NCBI RefSeq assembly: GCF_040683095.1
Contig: NZ_JBFBCI010000019.1
Location: 1-64,000 of the forward strand
Length of the DNA stretch: 64,000 nucleotides
Reading direction: 5' to 3'
From: Sphaerisporangium sp040683095
GTDB taxonomy: Bacteria > Actinomycetota > Actinomycetes > Streptosporangiales > Streptosporangiaceae
Part shown: positions 51,533-60,296 of the stretch, piece after piece
Layout of the letters: each line of letters begins with the position of its first letter
How positions within the stretch are numbered: the first letter of the stretch is position 1
Notes under the pieces: generated by a model
Database searches by the model: none
Told to the model about the DNA's origin: nothing
Seen by the model: only the letters and a program-made list of their open reading frames with translations
Made by a program: the position numbers and the translations under genes

Positions 51533-52473
51533 ACCTGTCCGTGATCATCGTGACGTACCGCAGCGCCGGCTACATCGCCCGCTGCCTCGCGGCCGTCGAG
51601 TGCGCCGCCAAGGCCGTGGACGCCGAGGTGATCGTCGTCGACAACAACTCGCCCGACGACACCGTCGAGGTCGTCGAGGCCGCCGCGCCCTGGGCCCGCG
51701 TGGTCGCCCGGACCGAGAACGGGGGCTTCGCCGAGGGCTGCACGGCCGGGGCCGAGGTCGCGCGGGGACGGCACCTCGTCTTCGTCAACCCCGACGCCGA
51801 GGTCCGGCCGGACGCGTTCGCCGAGCTGCTCGCCTGCGCCGCGCGCCACCCGCGCGCCGGCATCGTCGGCGGGCGCTGCGTCACCGAGGCCGGCGACAAC
51901 GACCCCCGCTCCTGGTGGGGACGGCCGACGCCGTGGTCGGCGCTGTGCTTCGCCACCGGCCTGTCCACCGCCTTCCCCGGCAACGCGCTGTTCGACCCGG
52001 AGTCCCCGGTGACGTGGACCGGCGAGCGGCGCGTGCCGATCGTCACCGGCGCGCTGATGCTCGTCGACCGGCGGCTGTGGGACCAGGTGGGCGGGTTCGA
52101 CACGCGCATCTTCATGTACGGCGAGGACGCCGACCTGTGCCTGCGGGCGCGGGCCGCCGGCTACCGGCCGATGGTGACCGACCGGGCCGTGTTCGTGCAC
52201 CCCGGCGGCCTGTCGTCCTCCAGCCTGAACAAGCTCGTCCTGCTGTTCACCGGAAAGGCCACCGTGGTGCGCCGCCACTTCCCGCGCGGCCTGCGCGCCG
52301 CCGGGGTGTTCCTGCTGCTGTTCGGGGTCTGGCTGCGCGGCACGCTGAGCCGCCGGGTGTCGTCCCCGGACGCCGACCGGCAGGGACGCCCGACGGCGCG
52401 CGGCGGCGACTGGGCCGAGCTGTGGGCGCTTCGCGCCAAGTGGTCCGGGGGCTGGGATGCCCGCGGCGCCTGA
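51529..52473 (+). CDS. Family 2 glycosyltransferase, rhamnosyltransferase-like
   Basis: 314 residues from GTG 51529 overlapping the MFS stop. GT-A fold: VNLSVIIVTYRSAGYIARCL, VIVVDNNSPDDTVEVV, NGGFAEGCTAGAEVARG, FVNPDAEV (DxD-like), VTGALMLVDRRLWDQVGGFD, MYGEDADLCLRARAAGY. C-terminal hydrophobic helix LRAAGVFLLLFGVWLRGTL. Resembles WbbL-type rhamnosyltransferases. Given the rml genes, dTDP-rhamnose is the likely donor. Confidence 0.87.
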   Translation: MNLSVIIVTYRSAGYIARCLAAVECAAKAVDAEVIVVDNNSPDDTVEVVEAAAPWARVVARTENGGFAEGCTAGAEVARGRHLVFVNPDAEVRPDAFAELLACAARHPRAGIVGGRCVTEAGDNDPRSWWGRPTPWSALCFATGLSTAFPGNALFDPESPVTWTGERRVPIVTGALMLVDRRLWDQVGGFDTRIFMYGEDADLCLRARAAGYRPMVTDRAVFVHPGGLSSSSLNKLVLLFTGKATVVRRHFPRGLRAAGVFLLLFGVWLRGTLSRRVSSPDADRQGRPTARGGDWAELWALRAKWSGGWDARGA

Positions 52474-52530
52474 CATTCACGTTTCACCATCAAGTAGTCA
52501 CATGAGATCGAAGGGTTGGGGTGGTGAGCG

Positions 52531-53709
52531 ATGACTCGCCATGAGGGTCGTCTCGGCGCGCTCGCCGAGGTCGACGCGTCCGCGGCGGAGCTGGTCGACC
52601 GTATGGTCGCGCTTTCGGTCCGCGGGCTTCCTCCCGGTTACGCCAATGGTGAGTTCGTCTTCACCAGGCGGGGAAAGCTCGGCGCCGACGGGCGCTGGAC
52701 GGCCGTCCCCGAGGGCCGCAGCGTGCGCTACAGCGCGATCGTCGCCCTCGGCGTGGCCCCGCTGCCGCGGGAAGCGCAGCGCGCCGCGCTGGCCGGCGAC
52801 CTTGTGGGCGACCTGGTGGGCAACCTGGTCCGCGGGCTCCCGGGGGTCACCAACCTCGGCGACGTCGCCCTGATCACCTGGGCGGCCGCCGAGGCCGGGC
52901 ACGAGGGGCTGGAGCAGGGCCTCGCGCGGCTGGCCGAGCTGGAGGCGGGGCTGCGCGACGGCGAGCCGGTGTACACGGTCGAGGCGGCGTGGGCGCTGGC
53001 CGCGCTGGTCGCCGCGCACCGCGTGCGGCCGGGCGCCGAGCTGGAGAAGCGCATGGCCCGCGCCCGCGAGAGGCTGCTGACCGGGCTCGGCGACGACCGG
53101 CTGTACCGGCACGTCATCGGCCCCGCGTCCTGGTACCGCGCCCACGTCGGCTGCTTCGCCGACCAGGTGTACCCGTTGCAGGCCCTCGCCCGCCTGCACG
53201 CCCACACCGGCGACCAGGCGGCCCTGCGCGCGGCCGAGCGCGTCGCCGGGGGCATCTGCGCGGCCCAGGGCGAGCACGGCCAGTGGTGGTGGCACTACGA
53301 CGCCCGCACCGGCGGCGTCGTCGAGGGCTACCCGGTGTACAGCGTCCACCAGCTCTCCATGGCGCCGATGGCGCTGCTCGACCTCGCCGACGCGGGCGGC
53401 ACCTCTTATATGAAGGAGATCGCCCTCGGCCTGCACTGGATGACCTCGCGGCCGGAGATCGACGACGAGCTGATCATCGAGGAGCTGGACCTGACCTGGC
53501 GCAAGGCCGCCAGGGACGACCCCAAGAAGATCGTGCGCGGCGTGCGCGCCGTGGCCACCGCGATCAACCAGGGGTCCAGGCTCGGCGTGCTCGACCGAAT
53601 CTACCCGCCGCTCGCCGTCGACCGCGAGTGCCGCCCGTACGAACTGGGCTGGCTGCTGTACGCGTGGCTGTTCTCGCTGCCCCGCGACGTGACCGGCGGC
53701 GCCCGGTGA
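52531..53709 (+). CDS. Conserved cluster protein, probable alpha/alpha toroid
   Basis: 392 residues. Nearly all helical, with aromatic blocks at regular intervals (YTVEAAWALAALVAAHRV, SWYRAHVGCFADQVYPLQAL, GQWWWHYDARTGGVVEGYPV, YSVHQLSMAPMALLDLADAG, RPYELGWLLYAWLFSL). This resembles six-hairpin glycosidases or polysaccharide lyases. No signal peptide. I cannot assign a family. Its position between glycosyltransferases, with a GTGA overlap to the next gene, links it to the polysaccharide. Confidence 0.65.
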   Translation: MTRHEGRLGALAEVDASAAELVDRMVALSVRGLPPGYANGEFVFTRRGKLGADGRWTAVPEGRSVRYSAIVALGVAPLPREAQRAALAGDLVGDLVGNLVRGLPGVTNLGDVALITWAAAEAGHEGLEQGLARLAELEAGLRDGEPVYTVEAAWALAALVAAHRVRPGAELEKRMARARERLLTGLGDDRLYRHVIGPASWYRAHVGCFADQVYPLQALARLHAHTGDQAALRAAERVAGGICAAQGEHGQWWWHYDARTGGVVEGYPVYSVHQLSMAPMALLDLADAGGTSYMKEIALGLHWMTSRPEIDDELIIEELDLTWRKAARDDPKKIVRGVRAVATAINQGSRLGVLDRIYPPLAVDRECRPYELGWLLYAWLFSLPRDVTGGAR

Positions 53710-54473
53710 CCGCCACGGCCCCGCGCTCGGCGATCCTCGGCATGTCGCTGGACGCGCTCACCATGGAACAGACCATCGCCCGGTGCGTCCTGGCGGTCGA
53801 GAACCGCGAGAACCTCACCATCGGCGTGGTCAACGCGGCCAAGGCCGTCCGCATGCGCGAGGACGCCGCGCTGCGCGACTCGGTCGTCTCCTGCGACCTG
53901 GTCGTCGCCGACGGGCAGGCCGTCGTGTGGGCGTCGCGCATCCTCGGCAGGCCGCTGCCCGAGCGGGTGGCGGGCATCGACCTGTTCACCTCGCTCATGG
54001 CGGAGGGCGCGCGGCGCGGGCACCGCGCGTACTTCCTCGGGGCCCGGCCGGAAGTGCTGGAGCGCGTCGTCGAACGGGTACGCGCGACCTACCCGGGCCT
54101 GGTCGTCGCGGGCGCCCGTCACGGGTACTTCACCGACGACGAGGCGCCGTTCGTCGCCGCCGAGATCGGCGCGTCCCGGCCCGACCTGCTGTTCCTCGGC
54201 ATGACCTCGCCCAAGAAGGAGATCTTCTGCGCGCGGTTCGCCGACGACATCAAGGCGGGCGTCGTCCACGGCGTCGGCGGGTCGTTCGACGTGTTCGCCG
54301 GGAAGGTCCGCCGGGCCCCCGCCCTGTGGCAGAGGCTCGGCATGGAATGGCTGTACCGCTTCCTGCAGGAGCCGATGCGGCTCGGCCCGCGCTACATGTC
54401 CACCAACACCAAGTTCGCCTGGATGGTGGTGAAGGAGTACGTCCAGGGCCTCGGGCGCGGGCGCCGGGGGTGA
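53706..54473 (+). CDS. WecB/TagA/CpsF-family glycosyltransferase (GT26)
   Basis: 255 residues from GTG 53706. GVVNAAKAVRMREDAALRDS, VSCDLVVADGQAVVWASRIL, RVAGIDLFTSLMAEGARRGH, YFLGARPEVLERVVERV, LLFLGMTSPKKEIFCARFAD, VHGVGGSFDVFAGKVRRAPA, then GMEWLYRFLQEPMRLGPRYM. GT26 enzymes add a ManNAc-type or other sugar to a lipid-linked acceptor at the membrane. They usually act second after the priming transferase. Confidence 0.92.
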   Translation: MTATAPRSAILGMSLDALTMEQTIARCVLAVENRENLTIGVVNAAKAVRMREDAALRDSVVSCDLVVADGQAVVWASRILGRPLPERVAGIDLFTSLMAEGARRGHRAYFLGARPEVLERVVERVRATYPGLVVAGARHGYFTDDEAPFVAAEIGASRPDLLFLGMTSPKKEIFCARFADDIKAGVVHGVGGSFDVFAGKVRRAPALWQRLGMEWLYRFLQEPMRLGPRYMSTNTKFAWMVVKEYVQGLGRGRRG

Positions 54474-54477
54474 TCCC

Positions 54478-55320
54478 TCAGGTCCTGCTGCTCTCGTCCC
54501 GCAGCCACGTGGTGTAGTCCTTGGACTTCACCGCGCGGCGCGCCCGCGCCCGCGCGACCAGCGTGACGGCGAGGAACACCGCGAGGTGGGGGACGAGCCA
54601 CGGCGCGCGGCCCGCGATGCCCGCGAGGTCGCGCAGGCCCGTCCGCGCCTCCTGGCCCTGCATCGGGCCCTGCTCGATCTCGGCCACCACCGTCACCGCG
54701 CGCACCCGGCGGCGCATCAGGTCGCCCAGCGTGCGGGGCGGGTGGATGACGGCGCGGGCCGTGCGCACCACCCGCCGCTCGCCGGGGGCGAACGCGAGCG
54801 ACGCGGCGAGGTCGTCGCCCATGACCGGCGGCAGGTCCATGAGGCGGCGGTTGCCCTCCTCCGACACCGCGATCACGCCCCGCCCGAACAGGCCCTCCCG
54901 GACGGCCGGCAGCCGCGTCCACACGGCGTAGTACGCCCGCACCGGCCAGGGACGGTCGCGCAGCGCCAGCGCCCGCTCCGGAGCCGCCGCGAGCGGGCCG
55001 CCGGGCGCGGTGAGGGCGTCGCGCAGGGCCCGCACGTCGGCCGTGCCCACCTGCACGTCCGCGTCCACGTAGACGCGCGGGTGGCTGTCCGCGGCCTCGT
55101 CGCCGAGGCGCAGCGCCTCCCGCTTGGAGGGGATCTCGGTCTCGACCACGCGGACGCCCTCGTACCCGCGGGCCACGCCCGCCGTGTCGTCGTCGCAGCC
55201 GTTGGCCACCACGATGACGTCGAACTCGCCGTCCTTCGCCTCCGCGAGCAGGCTCGTCAGGAGTCGGCCGATTACCCGGGCTTCGTTGTGTGCCGGGATG
55301 ATTACGCTCGCGCTTGGCAT
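54478..55320 (-). CDS. Family 2 glycosyltransferase
   Basis: 280 residues from the ATG at 55320. PSASVIIPAHNEARVIGRLL, FDVIVVANGCDDDTAGVARG, RVYVDADVQVGTAD (DxD), VMGDDLAASLAFAPGERRVV, MRRRVRAVTVVAEIEQG, and a membrane helix near the end (WLVPHLAVFLAVTLVARARA). The only minus-strand gene in this part of the cluster; divergent from the acetyltransferase with 35 bases between. Confidence 0.85.
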   Translation of the reverse strand: MPSASVIIPAHNEARVIGRLLTSLLAEAKDGEFDVIVVANGCDDDTAGVARGYEGVRVVETEIPSKREALRLGDEAADSHPRVYVDADVQVGTADVRALRDALTAPGGPLAAAPERALALRDRPWPVRAYYAVWTRLPAVREGLFGRGVIAVSEEGNRRLMDLPPVMGDDLAASLAFAPGERRVVRTARAVIHPPRTLGDLMRRRVRAVTVVAEIEQGPMQGQEARTGLRDLAGIAGRAPWLVPHLAVFLAVTLVARARARRAVKSKDYTTWLRDESSRT

Positions 55321-55355
55321 AGTTCCGAAGTATCCACCCTGAAGGGGAATGTCTG

Positions 55356-55997
55356 ATGACAGAACCGCGAATCGCACCCACCGCCGACGTGGACCCGAGC
55401 GCCAAGATCGGTGCGGACAGCGCGGTCTGGCATTTAGCCCAGGTACGTGAGGGCGCCGTCCTCGGCGAGGGGTGCATCCTCGGCCGCGGCGCCTACGTCG
55501 GCCCCGGCGTCCGGATCGGGGACCGCGTCAAGCTCCAGAACTACGCGCTGGTGTACGAACCGGCCGTGCTGGAGGACGGCGTGTTCGTCGGACCCGCCGC
55601 CGTGCTCACCAACGACGTGTACCCGCGCTCCACCGACGTGGACGGCGCGCTCAAGCGCGACGGCGACTGGACCGCCGAGGGCGTCGTCGTCCGCGAGGGC
55701 GCCTCCGTCGGCGCGCGGGCCGTCGTCGTCGCCGGGCGGACGATCGGACGCCACGCGCTGGTCGCGGCCGGCGCGGTCGTCACCAAGGACGTGCCGGACT
55801 TCGCGCTCGTGGCGGGCGTGCCCGCGCGGCGCATCGGCTGGGTCGGGCGCGCGGGCGTGACGCTGGAGGAGGCCTTCGGCGGCTGGCGCTGCCCCTCCAC
55901 CGGCGAGCTGTACGCCGAGCACGACGGCGTCCTCAGCGGGCCGTACGCCACGCTCCCCGGCGCGTCCGGCACCGAGCCGGGGGAAGCGCCGGCGTGA
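55356..55997 (+). CDS. Hexapeptide-repeat N-acetyltransferase (WlbB/WbpD-like)
   Basis: 213 residues. Left-handed beta-helix repeats (PTADVDPSAKIGADSAVWHL, VLGEGCILGRGAYVGPGVRI, VFVGPAAVLTNDVYPRS, GASVGARAVVVAGRTIGRHA, VAAGAVVTKDVPDFALVAGV). The NDVYPRS and PARRIGWV positions match acetyltransferases that modify 3-amino sugars on UDP-glucuronate derivatives. No partner aminotransferase or dehydrogenase is in the window. Overlaps the next gene by four bases. Confidence 0.85.
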   Translation: MTEPRIAPTADVDPSAKIGADSAVWHLAQVREGAVLGEGCILGRGAYVGPGVRIGDRVKLQNYALVYEPAVLEDGVFVGPAAVLTNDVYPRSTDVDGALKRDGDWTAEGVVVREGASVGARAVVVAGRTIGRHALVAAGAVVTKDVPDFALVAGVPARRIGWVGRAGVTLEEAFGGWRCPSTGELYAEHDGVLSGPYATLPGASGTEPGEAPA

Positions 55998-57010
55998 ACG
56001 TCTCCGGCCTGTCCACGCGGGCGCGGGTGGCCGTCCTGGTCGCCGCGGTCGTGGTCCTCGCCGCCGCGGGCACGGTGTACGTCCTGCGCGCCCGCGCCGA
56101 GACGCCCGCCGCCGCCCCCCGGCTCACCCCCGGCGCGACGCCCGCGCCGAGCGCGACGGCCCTGGAGCCGGGCGCGCTGATGACGGTCGGCGCCGGGCCC
56201 GCGTCCGACAGCGGCATGGTGCGCGTCGCGCCCGGCAGGGGGGAGGGCCCCGCCCGCACCACCGGCCTGCGCTGCAAGCGGTTCTACGCCGCCGCCGGCA
56301 CCGGCGTCTGCCTGCGCGTCGGCGAGACCCTCACCATCGGCTCGGAGGCCATCGTCCTGGACGACCACCTGCGCGAGGTACGGCGCGTCGCGCTCGCGGG
56401 CATCCCCAGCAGGGCGCGGGTCTCGGCGAGCGGGCGCATGGTGGCCTGGACGTTCTTCGTCTCCGGCGACTCCTACCTCAGCGTCGGCTTCTCCACCCGC
56501 GCCGGCATCCTCGACACCCGCACCGGCACGCTGGTCAAGAGCCTGGAGGACTTCACGCTGGACAAGGACGGCCGCATCCACTCCGCGGTCGACCTGAACT
56601 ACTGGGGGGTGACGTTCGCCTCCGACGACAACCGCTTCTACGCGACCGTCTCCACCGGCGGCAGGACGTACCTCGTCCAGGGCGACTTCGCGGCGCGGAA
56701 GATGCGCGTCCTGCGGGAGAACGCCGAATGCCCCTCGCTGTCCCCGGACGGCACGCGGCTCGCCTACAAGAAGCGCGTGGGCGGCGCGAGCGACCCCTGG
56801 CGGCTCTACACGCTGGACCTCGCGAGCGGCCGGGAGACCAGGCTCGCCGAGCCCGCCAACGTGGACGACCAGGCGGCGTGGTTCGACGACCACACGGTCA
56901 TGTACAGCAAGCTGCGCGGCGACAGCTCGGACGTGTGGGCGGTGCCGGCCGACGGATCGGGACGCCCGGAACTGCTGGCCCGCGACGCCTTCTCACCCGC
57001 AGCCACGTGA
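55994..57010 (+). CDS. Membrane-anchored TolB-like beta-propeller protein
   Basis: 338 residues from GTG 55994. N-terminal anchor VAVLVAAVVVLAAAGTVYVL, a Pro/Thr/Ala linker, then WD40/TolB-like strands (CPSLSPDGTRLAYKKRVG, WRLYTLDLASGRETRLAEPA, QAAWFDDHTVMYSKLRGDSS, DVWAVPADGSGRPELLARDA). Extracytoplasmic. Similar proteins recur in actinobacterial polysaccharide clusters, perhaps as assembly or binding factors. Function unknown. Confidence 0.78.
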   Translation: MNVSGLSTRARVAVLVAAVVVLAAAGTVYVLRARAETPAAAPRLTPGATPAPSATALEPGALMTVGAGPASDSGMVRVAPGRGEGPARTTGLRCKRFYAAAGTGVCLRVGETLTIGSEAIVLDDHLREVRRVALAGIPSRARVSASGRMVAWTFFVSGDSYLSVGFSTRAGILDTRTGTLVKSLEDFTLDKDGRIHSAVDLNYWGVTFASDDNRFYATVSTGGRTYLVQGDFAARKMRVLRENAECPSLSPDGTRLAYKKRVGGASDPWRLYTLDLASGRETRLAEPANVDDQAAWFDDHTVMYSKLRGDSSDVWAVPADGSGRPELLARDAFSPAAT

Positions 57011-57021
57011 CAGCGCCTATG

Positions 57022-57102
57022 GCCGCGCCTTCGGCACGGCCGGTTCGGGGCGCCCCGAACTGTGTCTATTGCCGCGCCTCCGGCACGGCGGGTTCGGGGC
57101 GC
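57022..57102. repeat. Direct repeat pair with internal palindrome
   Basis: A 32-base unit occurs at 57022-57053 and 57071-57102 with two mismatches. The end of the first copy and the following bases form the perfect palindrome GTTCGGGGCGCCCCGAAC (about 57043-57060). Part of the same GC-rich sequence recurs inverted near 57182. Confidence 0.75.
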
Positions 57103-57108
57103 ACTTCA

Positions 57109-57181
57109 GGCGGCGTTCTTCCGCCCTCAGACGCAAGGGATCGTCCCTCACCCTCGCGCCTGAGGACTCCAGAACACCGCC
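57109..57181. terminator. Long imperfect hairpin between convergent genes
   Basis: GGCGGCGTTCT (57109-57119) pairs with AGAACACCGCC (57171-57181) with one mismatch, and CCTCAGACGC (57125-57134) pairs with GCGCCTGAGG (57156-57165). It lies between the convergent beta-propeller and beta-helix genes and is a likely bidirectional terminator. Confidence 0.65.
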
Positions 57182-57192
57182 GCGCCCCGAAC

Positions 57193-58182
57193 TCAGCCCT
57201 CGACGGCTTCGCGGGTGTCCTCCCACACGTTGCCCTCGAAGCGGTTGCCCTTGCCCTTGGTGTCGAAGTAGGTGACGGGGCCCCAGAAGCCGCCCTTCGG
57301 GAACAGGCGGCGGGTGAACACGTTGTTCAGGATGCGGATGTCGGTCGGCGTGCCGAACTTCCCGGCCCCGCCGTAGATCGTGTAGCCCCCGCCACCCAGC
57401 AGGTTGTTCTCGATCAGCACGTCGTGCGCCCGGCTGAAGTCCTGGTAGATCGAGATGGCCGAGGTCTGCGAGAGCTGGTTGAAGATCGTGTTGTGGCGGA
57501 TCGTCAGCGTCAGCCCGTCCTGCGGGGAGCCGTTGATCTGCGGCCCGGTGATGTGGTCGCCGGGGAACTCCTTGAAGTCGTGCATGTAGGAGTCCTCGAT
57601 GAGGCCGTGGTCGGTGCCCACGGAGTTCGACACGGTGTGGATGTTCGCCCGGCGCACGGTGATCTGCCCGCCCTGGTTCAGCACCCCCCACTGCGCCTTG
57701 ACGGTGCCGTTCCCGGAGATCTCGCAGTCCTCGATGACCGCGCCCGACGCCCCCTCCGCCTGGATGACCGACCAGTCGCCCTCGCCGATCACCCGCACGT
57801 TGCGCACGGTGACGTCGTCGGCCTTGATGTTGAGCTTGCCGTGAACCTCCAGGTTCTCGACCACGGCCCCCTTCTTCAGGACCGTGACCTCCCCGACCTT
57901 CTTCAGCACGCTGCCGGGGCGCAGGCCGGTCGTCTGGGCGGACGGGAAGCCGCCGCCGATGGCGTCGCTCGTGGCGGAGGGACTGGAGGGCACGGTCTCG
58001 GCGGAGGGCGTGCGTCCGGGGAGGGGGTCGCGGGCGCCGTCCCGCGTCCCGGAACCGCCGCACGCCGCCAGGGCCGTGACCCCGGCGAGGACGAGCACCG
58101 AGAGCCTGGCCGGCCCTCTGAGGCCCGGGGAGCCGGTGGACTCGATGGCTAAGCGGCGTGGGCGTGGTGGCGAAGAGGTCAC
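57193..58182 (-). CDS. Parallel beta-helix lipoprotein (pectate-lyase-like)
   Basis: 329 residues. GTG 58182 is chosen because GGAG lies nine bases upstream and it gives an intact lipoprotein signal ending LAACGG. The rest is a right-handed beta-helix: VVENLEVHGKLNIKADDVTV, RNVRVIGEGDWSVIQAEGAS, GAVIEDCEISGNGTVKAQWG, HGLIEDSYMHDFKEFPGDHI, LTLTIRHNTIFNQLSQTSAI. Such proteins cleave or bind polysaccharides, so it may be the cluster's processing or lyase enzyme on the outer membrane face. Confidence 0.82.
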   Translation of the reverse strand: MTSSPPRPRRLAIESTGSPGLRGPARLSVLVLAGVTALAACGGSGTRDGARDPLPGRTPSAETVPSSPSATSDAIGGGFPSAQTTGLRPGSVLKKVGEVTVLKKGAVVENLEVHGKLNIKADDVTVRNVRVIGEGDWSVIQAEGASGAVIEDCEISGNGTVKAQWGVLNQGGQITVRRANIHTVSNSVGTDHGLIEDSYMHDFKEFPGDHITGPQINGSPQDGLTLTIRHNTIFNQLSQTSAISIYQDFSRAHDVLIENNLLGGGGYTIYGGAGKFGTPTDIRILNNVFTRRLFPKGGFWGPVTYFDTKGKGNRFEGNVWEDTREAVEG

Positions 58183-58258
58183 CAAGGGCTCCAGGGCTCG
58201 TATGGGAACGCTCCATAGCGGTCTCGCCGGAGCGCGGGTCACCTACGGGGTCGGGCTT

Positions 58259-58936
58259 CTACGTGGTCGTACCGGGATGCGGCGGTTTCGGCCGCCGCAC
58301 GGTGGTCATCATGAGGTGATCGGGGGGGCTGCCGGAGTCGCGCTTGCTGCGGTCACGGGTCATCGACATGACCGCGGCCGACGCCAGCACGGCGATCAGC
58401 CCGATGCCGACGGTGGCGCGGCTCTTCTGGAGCGGCTGGCGCTGCGGCCCGAAGATGGACCCGATCGTCTCCCACTTGATCATCACGCGGCCGCTGGCCC
58501 CCGAGGAGGTCTGAAGCTTTTCCACCTTCTGCGTGAGAAGCTTGAGCGCCAGGTTCAGGGTGTCGATCGACTCCTTGGGGTCGTCCGACAGCGACTGCAG
58601 CGTCGCGTACGGCTGGCCGTACACAGGGAGCTCCTCGTTGCCCCAGTGGGCGACCTGGTACGAGAAGTCGGCCGTGCCGCCCATGGCGCGCAGCCGCTCC
58701 CGCGTGCCGGGGTTGTCGAAGTACCGGGCGGTGGCGAGCGCCATGAAGATGTGGTTGTCGGTGAAGTGGTCGTACACCTCGCCCGCGAAGTGATTCGTCT
58801 TCGTGATGAACGCGACGGTCACCACACTCTGGTAAAGAGGGGACTTGTATCTCACCCACCACACCGCGAAACCGGCGAGCAGGAAGACCAGTGCCAGGCA
58901 GGAGTACCTGATGACCACTCGCCTACGCACCGACAC
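58259..58936 (-). CDS. Wzz-like two-helix membrane protein
   Basis: 225 residues from GTG 58936. Basic start, membrane helix YSCLALVFLLAGFAVWWVRY, an external domain of about 130 residues, then the second helix ATVGIGLIAVLASAAVMSMT and a cytoplasmic tail. This is the topology of polysaccharide chain-length determinants, although the PCP Pro-rich motif is not obvious. Divergent from the next Wzz-like gene. Confidence 0.65.
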   Translation of the reverse strand: MSVRRRVVIRYSCLALVFLLAGFAVWWVRYKSPLYQSVVTVAFITKTNHFAGEVYDHFTDNHIFMALATARYFDNPGTRERLRAMGGTADFSYQVAHWGNEELPVYGQPYATLQSLSDDPKESIDTLNLALKLLTQKVEKLQTSSGASGRVMIKWETIGSIFGPQRQPLQKSRATVGIGLIAVLASAAVMSMTRDRSKRDSGSPPDHLMMTTVRRPKPPHPGTTT

Positions 58937-59108
58937 ATCGTGACACAGGCCCGACCAGTTTCGCGCCGGGCCTGGCGAAGAAAGCACGCGCAGGAAACAC
59001 TTGAGGGGGATATGACAACGTTCCGAGGTGCTCGGGCGTCCTACCTCGGCGGCTCGGCGGAGTGGGACCGCACGGAAGTGGCCCGCCGGGCGGGGGTGAA
59101 GGGACACT

Positions 59109-60296
59109 ATGGACCTGCTTGATTCGTTGCGTGCGCTGCTGAGACGGTGGCCGGTGACGGCGACGTTGCTGGCCGTCACGCTCGCGGCGACCATCGGAGC
59201 GTTCTTCGCGATCCCTTGGCAGTACGAATCCAAGGCCACCGTCGTGTTCCTCTCCTCCAGGAAGGGGTCCCAGCCGGTGGGCGGCAACCCCTGGCTGGCC
59301 TTCGACGGGTCGCTGACGATCACGGCCGAGGTCATCTCCCGCGGCATGAGCGACGAGCGCACCCTGCAGAAGCTCAAGGACGAGGGCAAGACCGCCGAGT
59401 TCACCGTCGGCCTGGCCCAGGACTCGCGGGGACCCCTCCTCGACATCACCGCCACCGGGCCCGACCCGAAGATCGCCCAGGCCACCATGGAGACGCTCGC
59501 CGATCTGAGCCTGGCGCGCCTGACCGAGGTCCAGCAGAAGTCGTCGATCCTGCCGGACGCGACGATCCGGGCCGAGCTCGTCACCTCCACCGAGGAGGCC
59601 CAGCTCACCCCGGAGAAGAAGATCCGCATGCTGGTCATCATCTTCGCCGGCGGCATGCTGCTGACCGTCGGCGTGCCGCTCTTCCTGGAGTCGATGGCGC
59701 AGAAGCGCCGCCGGGTGAGCCAGGGCGGCGACCCGAGGGCGTCCATGACGGGCCCGTTACCAGTCGTCCCGACGCATCAGCAGCGCATGCCCCGATCCAC
59801 CTCCGCGCCGCGCCCCGGCGGCCCCACGGTGCCGCGCAGCCGTCCCCCCGCGCGCTCGCCGAGGCCCATCGAGCCGCCCGAGCCGCGGGTTTACGACCGC
59901 CGCCTCGCCTCCCCGGGCAGGCCGCCGGGCCCCGAGCCCCGGGACCCGTGGGCCGGCCAGAAGCGCCCGGAGGAGGGCCACACCCCCACGGCCCCCGCCA
60001 AGGCCGAGAAGGACCTCTACGCCGACGGTGACCGGCGCGGCCCGGCCGCCTCCGACGGCAGGGGCAACGGCGCCCGTCCGTCCCGGGGCATGTCCCCGGC
60101 CCCGGACTCCCGCCCCTCCGCTGCGGCGACCGACAAGTTCCCCGTCCAGGGCCGCCGCGCCCGCCGCCCGGCGCCGGGTCCGGGCCCCGCTCCCGCTCCC
60201 GCTCCCGCTCCCGCTCCCGCGAAGCGTCAGGGCCCCGACGGCGACGCCGATGGCGAGCCGTACATCGTGTTCGACCCCACCAGGCCCGGGCGGTGA
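59109..60296 (+). CDS. Wzz-like chain-length determinant with Pro-rich cytoplasmic tail
   Basis: 395 residues. Membrane helix 1 is PVTATLLAVTLAATIGAFFA. The outer loop has YESKATVVFLSSRKGSQPVG and coil SLARLTEVQQKSSILPDATI. Helix 2 is RMLVIIFAGGMLLTVGVPLF. The last 190 residues are disordered and rich in Pro, Arg and Gly, ending in a PAPAPAPAPAPA run from a six-base repeat. Gram-positive Wzz homologues control polymer length, often through a tyrosine-kinase partner; none is seen here, and no kinase motif is in the tail. Overlaps the polymerase gene by four bases. Confidence 0.8.
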   Translation: MDLLDSLRALLRRWPVTATLLAVTLAATIGAFFAIPWQYESKATVVFLSSRKGSQPVGGNPWLAFDGSLTITAEVISRGMSDERTLQKLKDEGKTAEFTVGLAQDSRGPLLDITATGPDPKIAQATMETLADLSLARLTEVQQKSSILPDATIRAELVTSTEEAQLTPEKKIRMLVIIFAGGMLLTVGVPLFLESMAQKRRRVSQGGDPRASMTGPLPVVPTHQQRMPRSTSAPRPGGPTVPRSRPPARSPRPIEPPEPRVYDRRLASPGRPPGPEPRDPWAGQKRPEEGHTPTAPAKAEKDLYADGDRRGPAASDGRGNGARPSRGMSPAPDSRPSAAATDKFPVQGRRARRPAPGPGPAPAPAPAPAPAKRQGPDGDADGEPYIVFDPTRPGR

